Assembly (NCBI GenBank): GCA_025454525.1
Contig: JALOOG010000001.1
Span: 62,001-126,000 of the forward strand
Direction of reading: 5' to 3'
From: Anaerolineae bacterium
Lineage (GTDB): Bacteria > Chloroflexota > Anaerolineae > Aggregatilineales > Phototrophicaceae
DNA length: 64,000 nt
A program made the position numbers and the translations under genes. Positions 44,974 to 53,322 of this stretch are shown here, piece after piece. The notes below the pieces were generated by a model. It worked only from the letters and a program-made list of their open reading frames with translations. It was not told the DNA's origin and ran no database searches. Within the stretch, counting starts at the first letter, position 1, and every line of letters starts with the position of its first letter.

Positions 44974-45408
44974 ATGTTAATGCCAAAACGTGTGAAATAT
45001 CGTAAACAAATGCGCGGACGGATGACCGGCCGCGCCAGCCGCGGAGCGGTGGTGCAATTCGGCGAATATGGATTGCAAGCCACAGAACCCATCTGGCTCA
45101 CCGGACGGCAAATTGAAGCCGCCCGCCGTGCTATGGTCCGTTACATCAAACGCCGTGGGAAGATCTGGATTCGCGTTTTCCCAGACAAACCCGTCACCAA
45201 AAAAGCCGCTGAAACCCGTATGGGGAGCGGTAAAGGCGCGGTCGAATTTTGGGTAGCGGTGATCCGCCCCGGTCGCGTGTTATTTGAAATGGGGGGCGTT
45301 CCCGAAGAAGATGCACGCGCCGCTTTGCGCTTAGCGTCTTTCAAACTGCCCTGCAAAACCAAGATCATCAAACGTATCGATCCGATTTCAGGGGTGGAGA
45401 TCAGCTAA
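44974..45408 (+). CDS. rplP: Ribosomal protein uL16
   Basis: This 144-residue protein contacts A-site tRNA. It begins [17 protein letters not shown] and has [22 protein letters not shown] and [30 protein letters not shown] stands 8 nt before ATG 44974; the second ATG (44980) is the more usual family start but is less well spaced. Confidence 0.98.
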   Translation: MLMPKRVKYRKQMRGRMTGRASRGAVVQFGEYGLQATEPIWLTGRQIEAARRAMVRYIKRRGKIWIRVFPDKPVTKKAAETRMGSGKGAVEFWVAVIRPGRVLFEMGGVPEEDARAALRLASFKLPCKTKIIKRIDPISGVEIS

Positions 45409-45409
45409 C

Positions 45410-45640
45410 ATGGCCGATAAATTGACCTTAGAGCAGATCCGCGCCCTGACCCTAGAGGAACTGCAAACCGAGATCGAAGACAACCGTTACGAAAGCTATA
45501 TGTTACGGTTAAATAAAGTGTCGGGCGAGTTAAAAAATACCAATCTGCTCCGCGCTAACAAGCGGTACTTGGCTCGCCTTAAGACCGTGCAGAGCGAACG
45601 CTTGCGCGGTACGCAACAACCGAAGAATGAAGGTAAGTAG
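45410..45640 (+). CDS. rpmC: Ribosomal protein uL29
   Basis: This 76-residue protein near the tunnel exit has LTLEQIRALTLEELQTEIED and NLLRANKRYLARLKTV, the two-helix pattern of L29. It starts one nt after the rplP stop and is somewhat longer than the usual 62-70 residues through its C-terminal tail. Confidence 0.95.
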   Translation: MADKLTLEQIRALTLEELQTEIEDNRYESYMLRLNKVSGELKNTNLLRANKRYLARLKTVQSERLRGTQQPKNEGK

Positions 45641-45642
45641 CC

Positions 45643-45939
45643 ATGGTCAACAACCGTAAGCGGCTCATTGGTCGCGTAGTCAGTGACAAAATGCAGAAAA
45701 CCGTGGTCGTTCAGATCGAACGCCGCAATCTGCATCCGGTATACAAAAAAGTGATCATCTCCACCAAGCGCGTGATGGCCCATGATGAAAGTGATGCGGT
45801 CAAGGTCGGCTCTGTGGTGCGGATCGTGGAAAGTCGCCCGCTTAGCCGTAACAAACGGTGGGTGGTCGAAGCCGTCTTAGAAACCCCCGATGGCGTGGTC
45901 TTAAATCCCGCCACCGGCTCATCAGAAACGGAGGCGTAA
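45643..45939 (+). CDS. rpsQ: Ribosomal protein uS17
   Basis: This 98-residue 16S rRNA-binding protein has [29 protein letters not shown], and [17 protein letters not shown] as family hallmarks. It lies 2 nt after rpmC and one nt before rplN. Confidence 0.97.
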   Translation: MVNNRKRLIGRVVSDKMQKTVVVQIERRNLHPVYKKVIISTKRVMAHDESDAVKVGSVVRIVESRPLSRNKRWVVEAVLETPDGVVLNPATGSSETEA

Positions 45940-45940
45940 C

Positions 45941-46312
45941 ATGATTCAAACTGAGTCACGCCTCGTAGTGGCTGATAACACAGGCGCTCAAGAATTGTTG
46001 GTGATCCGCGTTCTGGGCGGTTCAAAACGTCGATATGGCTATGTTGGGGATATTGTGGTGGCGGCCGTGAAGTCTGCGACCACCGGAGGCAGCGTCAAAA
46101 AAAGCGATGTCGTGCGTGCGGTGATCGTGCGGACGGCCAAAGAATATCGCCGTAATGACGGATCGTATATCAAGTTTGATGACAATGCCGCTGTAATCCT
46201 TGATGATAGTCTGCAAAATCCAAAGGGGACGCGCGTTTTTGGACCAGTAGCGCGTGAATTGCGCGATAAGGGTTTTACCAAGATCGTCTCGCTTGCCCCT
46301 GAGACACTTTAA
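45941..46312 (+). CDS. rplN: Ribosomal protein uL14
   Basis: This 123-residue protein forms an intersubunit bridge. It begins [27 protein letters not shown] and has [15 protein letters not shown] and [26 protein letters not shown], all diagnostic. It is followed 19 nt later by rplX. Confidence 0.98.
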   Translation: MIQTESRLVVADNTGAQELLVIRVLGGSKRRYGYVGDIVVAAVKSATTGGSVKKSDVVRAVIVRTAKEYRRNDGSYIKFDDNAAVILDDSLQNPKGTRVFGPVARELRDKGFTKIVSLAPETL

Positions 46313-46331
46313 GGGGAATAGGTTACCTCAC

Positions 46332-46688
46332 ATGAAGCGCATTAAAAAAGGCGATACCGTTAAGGTGATCGCTGGCAAAGATAAAGGTGAAGAAGGCGAA
46401 GTGCTACAGGTACTTCCCAAAGAAAATCGGGTGATCGTAAACGGTGTCAATTTGATGAAACGTCACCGTAAGGCACGTCAAGTCGGTCGTCAACAACTTC
46501 CGGCCCAAATTGTCGAGTTTGACGCACCGATGGACTTATCCAACGTCATGTTGATCTGCCCATCGTGCAAACAACCCACCCGTATCGGCTTCCGTTTTGT
46601 CCAATCCTCTAAAGGCGGACAAGAAGCAACAGTAAAAGTACGGTATTGCAAAAAATGCGATGCCAATATCGATAAACCGGAGCAATAG
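46332..46688 (+). CDS. rplX: Ribosomal protein uL24 with zinc-ribbon cysteines
   Basis: This 118-residue assembly initiator of the large subunit has KKGDTVKVIAGKDKGEEGEV as the KOW motif and VNLMKRHRK after it. The C-terminal half carries two CxxC pairs (ICPSCKQPTR and RYCKKCDANID), so this is the zinc-binding form. ATG 46332 is the conserved start; a longer reading frame overlapping rplN was not used. Confidence 0.97.
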   Translation: MKRIKKGDTVKVIAGKDKGEEGEVLQVLPKENRVIVNGVNLMKRHRKARQVGRQQLPAQIVEFDAPMDLSNVMLICPSCKQPTRIGFRFVQSSKGGQEATVKVRYCKKCDANIDKPEQ

Positions 46689-46694
46689 ATCAAC

Positions 46695-47249
46695 ATGGCC
46701 ACTAAAGAACTACCTGTGATGCTGGCGCGCTACCGGGAAGAGATCGTACCTGCTTTGATGAACGAATTTAAATATGAAAGCATCATGCAAGTACCACGTA
46801 TCGAAAAAATTGTCGTGAATATCGGCATGGGCGAGGCCTTGGATGATCCCAAGACCCTCGACCGCGCTGTCGAAGACCTTCGCATGATCACCGGACAACA
46901 ACCGGTGACCACCCGTGCGAAAAAGAGCATTGCTACCTTCAAACTCCGTGAGGGCCGCGCCATCGGCGTGAAAGTAACCCTCCGCGGTGAAAAAATGTGG
47001 GCTATGCTGGATCGTCTGGTCAATATCGCTTTGCCGCGTATTCGTGACTTCCGGGGTGTGCCGCCTAAATTAGACGGGCGCGGTAACTACACCGTCGGGT
47101 TACGTGAGCAATTGGTCTTTCCAGAAATCCAGTTTGACAAAATCGATAAGGTTCGTGGCATGGAAATCACCATCGTCACGACCGCAACTAACGATGAAGA
47201 AGGTCGCCGACTCCTCAAGCTGCTCGGTATGCCCTTCCGTGAAAAATAG
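46695..47249 (+). CDS. rplE: Ribosomal protein uL5
   Basis: This 184-residue protein binds 5S rRNA and contacts P-site t[44 protein letters not shown] and [21 protein letters not shown] are diagnostic. It ends [24 protein letters not shown]. It lies 6 nt after rplX. Confidence 0.98.
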   Translation: MATKELPVMLARYREEIVPALMNEFKYESIMQVPRIEKIVVNIGMGEALDDPKTLDRAVEDLRMITGQQPVTTRAKKSIATFKLREGRAIGVKVTLRGEKMWAMLDRLVNIALPRIRDFRGVPPKLDGRGNYTVGLREQLVFPEIQFDKIDKVRGMEITIVTTATNDEEGRRLLKLLGMPFREK

Positions 47250-47261
47250 GACAAAATCGCG

Positions 47262-47444
47262 ATGGCAAAAAAATCGATGATTGAACGTGAAAAGAAACGT
47301 AAGTACAAAGTCCAAGTCCGCAACCGTTGTAACCGTTGCGGACGGCCTCGCGGTTACTACCGTCGCTTTGGCTTATGCCGGATTTGTCTACGTGAAATGG
47401 CCCTCAAGGGTGAAATCCCCGGGCTGGTAAAGTCAAGCTGGTAG
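47262..47444 (+). CDS. rpsN: Ribosomal protein uS14, zinc-binding type
   Basis: This 60-residue short form of S14 (type Z) has [20 protein letters not shown] and [21 protein letters not shown]. The four cysteines of the two CxxC pairs are intact. It stands between rplE and rpsH as usual. The N-terminus [17 protein letters not shown] is normal. Confidence 0.97.
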   Translation: MAKKSMIEREKKRKYKVQVRNRCNRCGRPRGYYRRFGLCRICLREMALKGEIPGLVKSSW

Positions 47445-47456
47445 GAGAAGCCCGTA

Positions 47457-47861
47457 ATGATCAATGACCCGATCGCCGATATGCTCACACGCATTCGTAA
47501 TGCGTTGATGGCCGGCAAAGCAGAAGTTGAAATTCCGAGATCTAAGATCAAGGCGGAAATTGCCCGCATTCTCAAAGAAGAGGGCTTTGTCGAAGATTAT
47601 ACGGTCGGTGATCAACAACCGATCCCGTTAATCACCATCAAGTTAAAATACTACGGGACACGCCGCCAACGCCGCCCTGTGATCACCAACTTGGCTCGCA
47701 TCAGCAAGCCCGGACGGCGCGTCTACCGGGGTCGCATGGAACTTCCCCGCGTCCTCAGCGGAACTGGGATCGCGATCCTCACCACCCCCAAAGGGGTGAT
47801 GACCGCCACCCAAGCCCGCCGCGAACGTGTTGGTGGCGAAGTCCTGTGTTACGTCTGGTAA
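47457..47861 (+). CDS. rpsH: Ribosomal protein uS8
   Basis: This 134-residue 16S central-domain organiser is the translational repressor of the spc operon in E. coli. It begins [19 protein letters not shown] and ends with [21 protein letters not shown] and GGEVLCYVW. It lies 12 nt after rpsN. Confidence 0.98.
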   Translation: MINDPIADMLTRIRNALMAGKAEVEIPRSKIKAEIARILKEEGFVEDYTVGDQQPIPLITIKLKYYGTRRQRRPVITNLARISKPGRRVYRGRMELPRVLSGTGIAILTTPKGVMTATQARRERVGGEVLCYVW

Positions 47862-47873
47862 GAGGAGTACGTT

Positions 47874-48428
47874 ATGTCCCGTATTGGTAGAAAACCGATC
47901 ACGATCCCGGCTAAGGTCGAGATCACGATCGAAAATCAGACCGTCACGGTCAAGGGGCCCAAAGGCCAATTGAGCCGCGAAATTCACCCGCGGATGACTG
48001 TCACCCGCGATGAAACCGGCCAAATTGTTGTCACCCGCCCCAGCGATGAGCGCCAAGACAAAGCCTTACATGGCCTCACCCGCGCCTTGATCGCGAACAT
48101 GGTGAAGGGCGTTTCTGATGGGTTTCGTAAAACCCTTTTGATCGAGGGAGTCGGTTATACCGCCGACTTACGCGGTAAGAATCTAGAATTTAAGCTGGGT
48201 TATTCTCATCCCATCGTCGTCGAACCCCCCCAAGACATTAGCTTTGATGTCCCGAAGGATCGTAAAGGCGTGGTCTATGTGGATGGCATTGACCGTCAAG
48301 TAGTGGGGCAGGTGGCTGCCAACATCCGCGAATTGCGTCCACCGGAACCTTACAAGGGCAAAGGGATTCGCTATGAAGGCGAAGTGATTCGTCGTAAAGC
48401 GGGTAAGTCCGGTAAGGGTAAAAAATAA
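47874..48428 (+). CDS. rplF: Ribosomal protein uL6
   Basis: This 184-residue protein near the factor-binding site begins MSRIGRKPITIPAKVEITIE. It has LHGLTRALIANMVKGVSDGF, the GVGYTADLRGKNLEFKLGYSH repeat pair and the end GKGIRYEGEVIRRKAGKSG. It lies 12 nt after rpsH. Confidence 0.98.
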   Translation: MSRIGRKPITIPAKVEITIENQTVTVKGPKGQLSREIHPRMTVTRDETGQIVVTRPSDERQDKALHGLTRALIANMVKGVSDGFRKTLLIEGVGYTADLRGKNLEFKLGYSHPIVVEPPQDISFDVPKDRKGVVYVDGIDRQVVGQVAANIRELRPPEPYKGKGIRYEGEVIRRKAGKSGKGKK

Positions 48429-48440
48429 CAGGGTAACGAC

Positions 48441-48815
48441 ATGGGTGAATTAAAGAGCAAAGAAAAAGTAGAAGCACGGGCGCGTCGTCACAAACGCATC
48501 CGTTCTCATTTAGCGGGAACTCCTGACCGTCCCCGCTTAAACGTGTTTCGCAGCTTAGCTAACATCTATGTGCAGGTGATCGACGATGCCAAGGGAGTCA
48601 CCTTGGTATCCGCCTCCACGTTAGATAAAGACGTAGTGCCGCAAATTCAAGGCAAAAACAAAACCGATGCGGCCCGAATCGTGGGCAAAGTGGCGGCCGA
48701 ACGTGCCAAAAGCGCGGGTATTACCAAAGTTGTGTTTGATCGCGGCGGTTACAGATATCATGGCCGGATTGCGGCCGTGGCTGAAGGCGCACGCGAAGCG
48801 GGCTTAGAATTCTAA
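48441..48815 (+). CDS. rplR: Ribosomal protein uL18
   Basis: This 124-residue 5S rRNA-binding protein has [56 protein letters not shown] and EAGLEF at the C-terminus, which are diagnostic. It lies 12 nt after rplF and 9 nt before rpsE. Confidence 0.98.
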   Translation: MGELKSKEKVEARARRHKRIRSHLAGTPDRPRLNVFRSLANIYVQVIDDAKGVTLVSASTLDKDVVPQIQGKNKTDAARIVGKVAAERAKSAGITKVVFDRGGYRYHGRIAAVAEGAREAGLEF

Positions 48816-48824
48816 GAGGTCAAG

Positions 48825-49421
48825 ATGGCTGATAAACGTGAACGTGAAGAAAAGCGTGAAAAGCGCGAATCGCGCCGGGAACGCGACGAAGAACGCGAAG
48901 AGCTTGATGAACGTGTGGTTGACATCAAGCGCGTTGCCAAAGTGATCAAAGGGGGTCGCCGCTTCGCTTTCCGCACGGTAGTGATCGTCGGTGATAACAA
49001 AGGCCGGATTGGCATTGGCATCGGTAAATCGCGCGGCGTGCCGGATAGCATCCGCAAAGGCACAGAACGTGCGCGCCGCCGCATGAAAAAGGTTTCGCTC
49101 TCTGGTAGCACCATTCCTTATGAAGTGACCGGTACCTATGGCGGATCAAAAGTCCTCTTACGTCCGGCCTCACCCGGGACGGGTGTGATCGCGGGCGGGG
49201 GTGTTCGCGCCGTATTAGAAGCGGTGGGCGTGCGTGATATTTTGACCAAGAGTCAAGGCAGCCCTAACCTGCTCAACGTGGCCATGGCCACACTCAACGC
49301 GCTTGAACAACTCCGTAGCGCCGAAGAGCTGGCCGCCATGCGTGGCAAAAGCGTAGACGAAATGCGCCCGTTCTGGGAACGTGTCGCGCAATATAAGGGT
49401 GTGAAACCCGAGGAGCTGTAA
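48825..49421 (+). CDS. rpsE: Ribosomal protein uS5 with charged N-terminal extension
   Basis: This 198-residue protein takes part in decoding accuracy and mRNA unwinding. The core begins near residue 30 ([19 protein letters not shown]) and has [18 protein letters not shown] and [24 protein letters not shown]. The first 28 residues are almost entirely Glu, Arg, Lys and Asp in alternating charge, a longer and more repetitive extension than usual. This could be a single highly charged helix. Confidence 0.97.
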   Translation: MADKREREEKREKRESRRERDEEREELDERVVDIKRVAKVIKGGRRFAFRTVVIVGDNKGRIGIGIGKSRGVPDSIRKGTERARRRMKKVSLSGSTIPYEVTGTYGGSKVLLRPASPGTGVIAGGGVRAVLEAVGVRDILTKSQGSPNLLNVAMATLNALEQLRSAEELAAMRGKSVDEMRPFWERVAQYKGVKPEEL

Positions 49422-49423
49422 TC

Positions 49424-49627
49424 ATGGCGACGGAAAAATACCTAAAGATCACCTTGGTTCGCAGCCCGATTGGGTATCAAAAATATCAGGGGGTGACGGC
49501 CCGCACCTTGGGGTTACGTAAACTCCACGCCACCGTCGTCCTCAAAGACAACCCGGCAATTCGTGGCATGATCAGACAGATTAGCCACTTGCTAGAGGTC
49601 GAAGAAGTCGATAGTCAAGATGCGTAG
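49424..49627 (+). CDS. rpmD: Ribosomal protein uL30
   Basis: This 67-residue large-subunit protein has [40 protein letters not shown] and the [13 protein letters not shown] end of L30. It starts 2 nt after rpsE. A hairpin directly follows its stop. Confidence 0.96.
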   Translation: MATEKYLKITLVRSPIGYQKYQGVTARTLGLRKLHATVVLKDNPAIRGMIRQISHLLEVEEVDSQDA

Positions 49628-49649
49628 GGGCTGGTGTTAACCGCCCCTA
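49625..49649 (+). other. Hairpin between rpmD and rplO
   Basis: The arms at 49625-49631 and 49643-49649 pair perfectly and are extended by an inner GGT/ACC pair of arms. No T-run follows. An 89-nt gap with AAGGAAGGAGG separates it from rplO. It is probably an intra-operon mRNA structure. Confidence 0.5.
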
Positions 49650-49716
49650 TTCACACGCAAACAACAGGAAAAGGAAGGAGGACGGCGCTGTACTTATCAG
49701 CGCTGATCAAACTGCT

Positions 49717-50247
49717 ATGAAATTACACGATCTGAAACCCGATCCGGGTTCTAAGAAGAAAAAATCCCGTGTTGGGCGTGGTATCTCTGCCGGGCAAGGT
49801 AAAACAGCCGGGCGCGGTATCAAAGGCACGGGATCGCGTCAAGGGGGTGGCAAAGGCCCTTACTTTGAAGGCGGTCAATTGCCCTTTGTTCGTCGGTTGC
49901 CGTTTAAACGCGGTTTTACCAACATTTTCCGCATTGAACATCAAGAGGTCAACTTAGACTTTCTTGAGCAAAACTTTGAGGCCGGCGCGGAGATCACACC
50001 AGCAGCCTTAAAAGCAGTCGGGATCATCCGTAGCGCCAGCGCACCTGTGGTTATCTTAGGCCGTGGCGATCTTACCAAAAAATTCACCATTCACGCACAT
50101 CGCGTGAGCAAAAGCGCTGCCGAAAAAATCGCCGCTGTGGGTGGAACGGTTCACAAACTTGAGATCGCGGTGACAGGCGCTCGCGCCACTGTGAAAAAGC
50201 TCCGTAAATCAGAGCTGGAAAAGCTCTCAGGGCAGGGTCAATCATAA
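49717..50247 (+). CDS. rplO: Ribosomal protein uL15
   Basis: This 176-residue protein is a late-assembly component of the large subunit. It begins MKLHDLKPDPGSKKKKSRVGRGI and has the glycine-rich GTGSRQGGGKGPYFEGGQLPF loop and FKRGFTN. The C-terminal tail is about 25 residues longer than in E. coli. It lies in the spc operon directly before secY. Confidence 0.97.
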   Translation: MKLHDLKPDPGSKKKKSRVGRGISAGQGKTAGRGIKGTGSRQGGGKGPYFEGGQLPFVRRLPFKRGFTNIFRIEHQEVNLDFLEQNFEAGAEITPAALKAVGIIRSASAPVVILGRGDLTKKFTIHAHRVSKSAAEKIAAVGGTVHKLEIAVTGARATVKKLRKSELEKLSGQGQS

Positions 50248-50287
50248 CGGGGTTGCGGGGTTGCCTTCAACCCCGTCCTCGTTATAA
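50245..50287 (+). other. Hairpin between rplO and secY
   Basis: An inner 8-bp stem (50256-50263 with 50268-50275) lies within outer ATAACG/CGTTAT arms. It has no T-run, so it probably modulates relative expression of rplO and secY rather than terminating fully. Confidence 0.5.
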
Positions 50288-50305
50288 GACGATAGAGGAT
50301 TTCTT

Positions 50306-51658
50306 ATGATTGGTGCTTTACGTAATGCGTTTCGCTTACCAGACATCCGTAATAAACTGCTGATCACCGGGTTCATCCTGTTGATCTATCAATTTGCCGC
50401 TCATGTGCCTGTGGTGGGTGTCAGCCGCGAGGCCTTGGCTCAACTGCTCAATCCCGCTACCCCCGGTGCAAACTTTATCCAGATTTTGAACTTGTTATCG
50501 GGTGGGGCGGTCGCTAACTTCAGCGTTTTGGCCAACGGGGTGTATCCTTACATCACCGCATCGATTATCTTCCAATTGTTAGTGCCTGTGATCCCCCGTT
50601 TGCAAGAGATCCAACGTGAACCGGGTGGACAAGAACGTATCCAACGTTGGACGTACATCGCTACTGTGCCGATGGCCTTATTCCAATCGATCGCCCAAAT
50701 CCAATTGTTTAACGGCTTGCTCTTACAAACAGGCGGCGGGGAGATCATCCCCGGCTTTGGTGCGAATTTAGGCTTAACCCTATCTGTGATGATCAGTATG
50801 ACCGCCGGCACGATGTTCGCCTTGTGGTTGGGTGAATTGATCACGGAGCAGGGGATCGGTAACGGGATCTCGCTGATCATCTTCTCTGGCATTATGGCGC
50901 GCACACCGTTTAATGTGGCCAGTATGATCAACAATGCCCCCGATCCGGGGAAACTGGTTTGGGATCTGTCTGTCTTTTTGATCATCTTGATCGCGGGTGT
51001 TTTTGTGATCATCTACATCCAAGAGGGAGTCAGGCGCATTCCGGTGCAGTATGGCAAACGCGTGCGCGGTCGCAAGCAATATGGCGGATCGAGTACCCAT
51101 ATCCCGATGCGAATCAACCCAGTCGGGATGATCCCGTTGATCTTCTCGCAAGCGATCATCGCCTTACCTGCGGTGTTTGCCAGCTTGGTTCCGATCGCCG
51201 CGCAAGGGGATTTTAGCCGCTCGATTCAACAGACCTTTGGCAATCAACAAGGCTTCTTGTATTGGGCCAGCTTCTTCTTGTTGACCTTTGCCTTTACCTT
51301 CTTCTATTCCGATGTGATGATCCAAAATCAAAACCTTGCCGATAACTTACAACGGCAGGGCGGTTTCATCCCCGGCATTCGCCCCGGCAAGCGCACCGAA
51401 GAATACATCGCCCGCGTTTCGCGCCGGATCACTTTAGTCGGTGCAACCTTCTTGGGTATCATCGCGATTTTGCCGGGCATCGTAGACTTTGTGAACAGCG
51501 TCTTTTTCCGTGAGGCTTATGTGGCTGGCACGACCAGTAACGCCGCTTTGGTGCTTTCTGGCGCGGGTTTGATCATCGTGGTCGGTGTCGTGATTGACAC
51601 GCTCCGCCAATTAGAGGCCCAATTGGTCATGCGGAACTATGAAGGCTTTATGCGCTAA
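50306..51658 (+). CDS. secY: Protein translocase subunit SecY
   Basis: SecY is the channel-forming subunit of the Sec translocon, 450 residues with ten membrane segments. RNAFRLPDIRNKLLITGFIL opens it. PYITASIIFQLL, EQGIGNGISLIIFSGI, RRIPVQYGKRVRGRK and the C-terminal RLEAQLVMRNYEGFMR-like end (here RQLEAQLVMRNYEGFM) are diagnostic. AGAGGA is the ribosome-binding site. Confidence 0.98.
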   Translation: MIGALRNAFRLPDIRNKLLITGFILLIYQFAAHVPVVGVSREALAQLLNPATPGANFIQILNLLSGGAVANFSVLANGVYPYITASIIFQLLVPVIPRLQEIQREPGGQERIQRWTYIATVPMALFQSIAQIQLFNGLLLQTGGGEIIPGFGANLGLTLSVMISMTAGTMFALWLGELITEQGIGNGISLIIFSGIMARTPFNVASMINNAPDPGKLVWDLSVFLIILIAGVFVIIYIQEGVRRIPVQYGKRVRGRKQYGGSSTHIPMRINPVGMIPLIFSQAIIALPAVFASLVPIAAQGDFSRSIQQTFGNQQGFLYWASFFLLTFAFTFFYSDVMIQNQNLADNLQRQGGFIPGIRPGKRTEEYIARVSRRITLVGATFLGIIAILPGIVDFVNSVFFREAYVAGTTSNAALVLSGAGLIIVVGVVIDTLRQLEAQLVMRNYEGFMR

Positions 51659-51692
51659 CGTTCAGGCTGACGCGCTAACGCTTGCATAAAAA

Positions 51693-51721
51693 TTCACAAT
51701 TGCATCGAAATATGTTATGCT
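51693..51721 (+). promoter_or_regulatory. Promoter of adk-map
   Basis: TTCACA (51693-51698), a 17-nt spacer and TATGCT (51716-51721) form a promoter in the secY-adk gap. The predicted start near 51728 falls inside the inverted repeat that follows. Confidence 0.45.
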
Positions 51722-51753
51722 ACTTAGGGGTGACGATCTTGTCACCCCTAAGT
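51722..51753. repeat. 13-bp perfect inverted repeat upstream of adk
   Basis: The arms at 51722-51734 and 51741-51753 are perfectly complementary, with a 6-nt loop. It overlaps the predicted transcription start and has no T-run after it. It may be an operator, or a hairpin at the mRNA 5' end, and could also act on read-through from secY. Confidence 0.6.
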
Positions 51754-51782
51754 CGTTACTTACTAAAAAAGGAGTTTTATAC

Positions 51783-52487
51783 ATGACCCTTTATCTAATT
51801 ATGATGGGTGTACAGGGATCGGGCAAAGGCACACAGGCCGGCATCATCCGCGATGCTTATAACCTCGTCCACATCTCTACAGGTGATTTATTCCGCGCCC
51901 TTAAACACCGTGAAGATGAATTTGCCAAAAAAATCCAAGCGATCATGGCCTCCGGCCAATTGGTTTCGGACGAGGACACCAACGAACTTTTACGCCAACA
52001 TCTCGAAAGCATCGATCTCAAAAATGGCGTGATCTTGGATGGTTATCCGCGCACCACCGCGCAAGCCGAATGGTTAGAAACCTATCTTCAGAGCAAAGGC
52101 CAAAAACTCACCGCCGTGATTGCGCTTGAGCTTGATCCCTATATCGCCTTTAAGCGCTCATTCGGCCGCCTCATACATCCCCAAGACTCAACCAAAGCTT
52201 GGAATATCTACTACAATACCGATGGACTGGAATACGAGTGGGTGAAATCTGATGGAAACTTATTCCCACCGCGTTTGAGTGGCAAGACCAGTGAAACCGG
52301 TGAGGCCTTAACTCGCCGCCCCGATGATGCCAGTGCTGACGCGGTGTTAAAGCGTATCGATACTTATCTAGCGACCACCGCGCCATTAGTGGCCTACTAC
52401 CAGAGCAAAGGCATTCTCACCACCATTAATGCTGATCGCCCGATTGAGGCGGTCACGGCCGAGATGAAGTCAGTGATCGATGGATAA
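51783..52487 (+). CDS. adk: Adenylate kinase with unusual LID domain
   Basis: This enzyme interconverts ATP, AMP and ADP. The 234-residue protein has the P-loop GVQGSGKGTQ, HISTGDLFR, the AMP motif DGYPRTTAQAEWL, and RRPDD. The LID (about 122-180) reads GRLIHPQDSTKAWNIYYN and lacks the four zinc Cys; it is also longer than usual and has a 20-residue inserted loop. ATG 51783 has AAAAAAGGAG 8 nt upstream. It overlaps map by 8 nt. Confidence 0.93.
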   Translation: MTLYLIMMGVQGSGKGTQAGIIRDAYNLVHISTGDLFRALKHREDEFAKKIQAIMASGQLVSDEDTNELLRQHLESIDLKNGVILDGYPRTTAQAEWLETYLQSKGQKLTAVIALELDPYIAFKRSFGRLIHPQDSTKAWNIYYNTDGLEYEWVKSDGNLFPPRLSGKTSETGEALTRRPDDASADAVLKRIDTYLATTAPLVAYYQSKGILTTINADRPIEAVTAEMKSVIDG

Positions 52488-53283
52488 ACCGATCAAACCC
52501 CCACGCTCCGCGCCCCAACTGAAAACACCTGATGAGATCGCGCTCATGCGTGAGGCCGGTCGCATCGTCGCCCGCGCTCATCAAGCGATGCGTGAAGCGT
52601 TGCGCCCCGGAATCACAACCGCGCAACTAGATCGCATTGCAGAGTCCGTAATCCGCGATCATGGTGCGATTCCGGTCTTTAAGGGTTATCCCAAGCCCAA
52701 GTCACCGAATTACCCAGCATCGATTAATGCCAGCATCAATGATGAAATTGTGCATGGTATCCCTAGCGATAAACGCAGCTTACGTGAAGGGGACATCATC
52801 AGCTTAGATACCGCCTGTTCTTATCAAGGCTTTGTGGGGGATTCGGCGTGGTCTTATGCGATAGGGGAGGTATCAACGCACGTTCAACGTTTGTTAGCGG
52901 TCGGTGAACAGGCTTTGATGCGTGCGATTGAAGCATCCGTGATCCCGAACGAGGTTCGCGATATTGCCCGCGCCATTCAAACCTTCGTCGAGGGGCAAGG
53001 GTACAGCGTCATTCGGGATTACACCGGCCACGGAGTCGGACGCAAGATGCACGAAGAACCCGAAATCCCCAATTGGTGGTCAGATCGCAAGATGGGCAGC
53101 AGCCTAAAGTTAGCCGTTGGCATGACCTTTGCGATTGAGCCGATGGTGGTTGCCGGACGACCGGACACCCGTGAATTAGCGGATCAGTGGACGGTGGTCA
53201 CAAAAGATCGCTCCTTAGCGGTGCATTTTGAGCATACTATCGCGATCACCGACGGCGCACCCCAAATCCTCACCTTGTTATAA
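52480..53283 (+). CDS. map: Methionine aminopeptidase, type I
   Basis: This enzyme removes the initiator methionine from nascent proteins and has 267 residues. Metal ligands are in SLDTACSYQGFVGDSAW (two Asp), GHGVGRKMHEEP (His), AIEPMV (Glu) and FEHTIAIT (Glu). INDEIVHGIP is the conserved substrate-pocket strand. The start overlaps adk by 8 nt. infA, which normally follows, is missing. Confidence 0.96.
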   Translation: MDKPIKPPRSAPQLKTPDEIALMREAGRIVARAHQAMREALRPGITTAQLDRIAESVIRDHGAIPVFKGYPKPKSPNYPASINASINDEIVHGIPSDKRSLREGDIISLDTACSYQGFVGDSAWSYAIGEVSTHVQRLLAVGEQALMRAIEASVIPNEVRDIARAIQTFVEGQGYSVIRDYTGHGVGRKMHEEPEIPNWWSDRKMGSSLKLAVGMTFAIEPMVVAGRPDTRELADQWTVVTKDRSLAVHFEHTIAITDGAPQILTLL

Positions 53284-53284
53284 A

Positions 53285-53317
53285 ATGAGGGCGGCCAAGT
53301 TGATGCGCCGCCCTCAT
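53285..53317. terminator. Bidirectional hairpin between map and treS
   Basis: A perfect 11-bp stem (53285-53295 with 53307-53317) and an 11-nt loop lie between two converging genes. Neither side has a strong T-run. Confidence 0.55.
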
Positions 53318-53322
53318 GCTGA

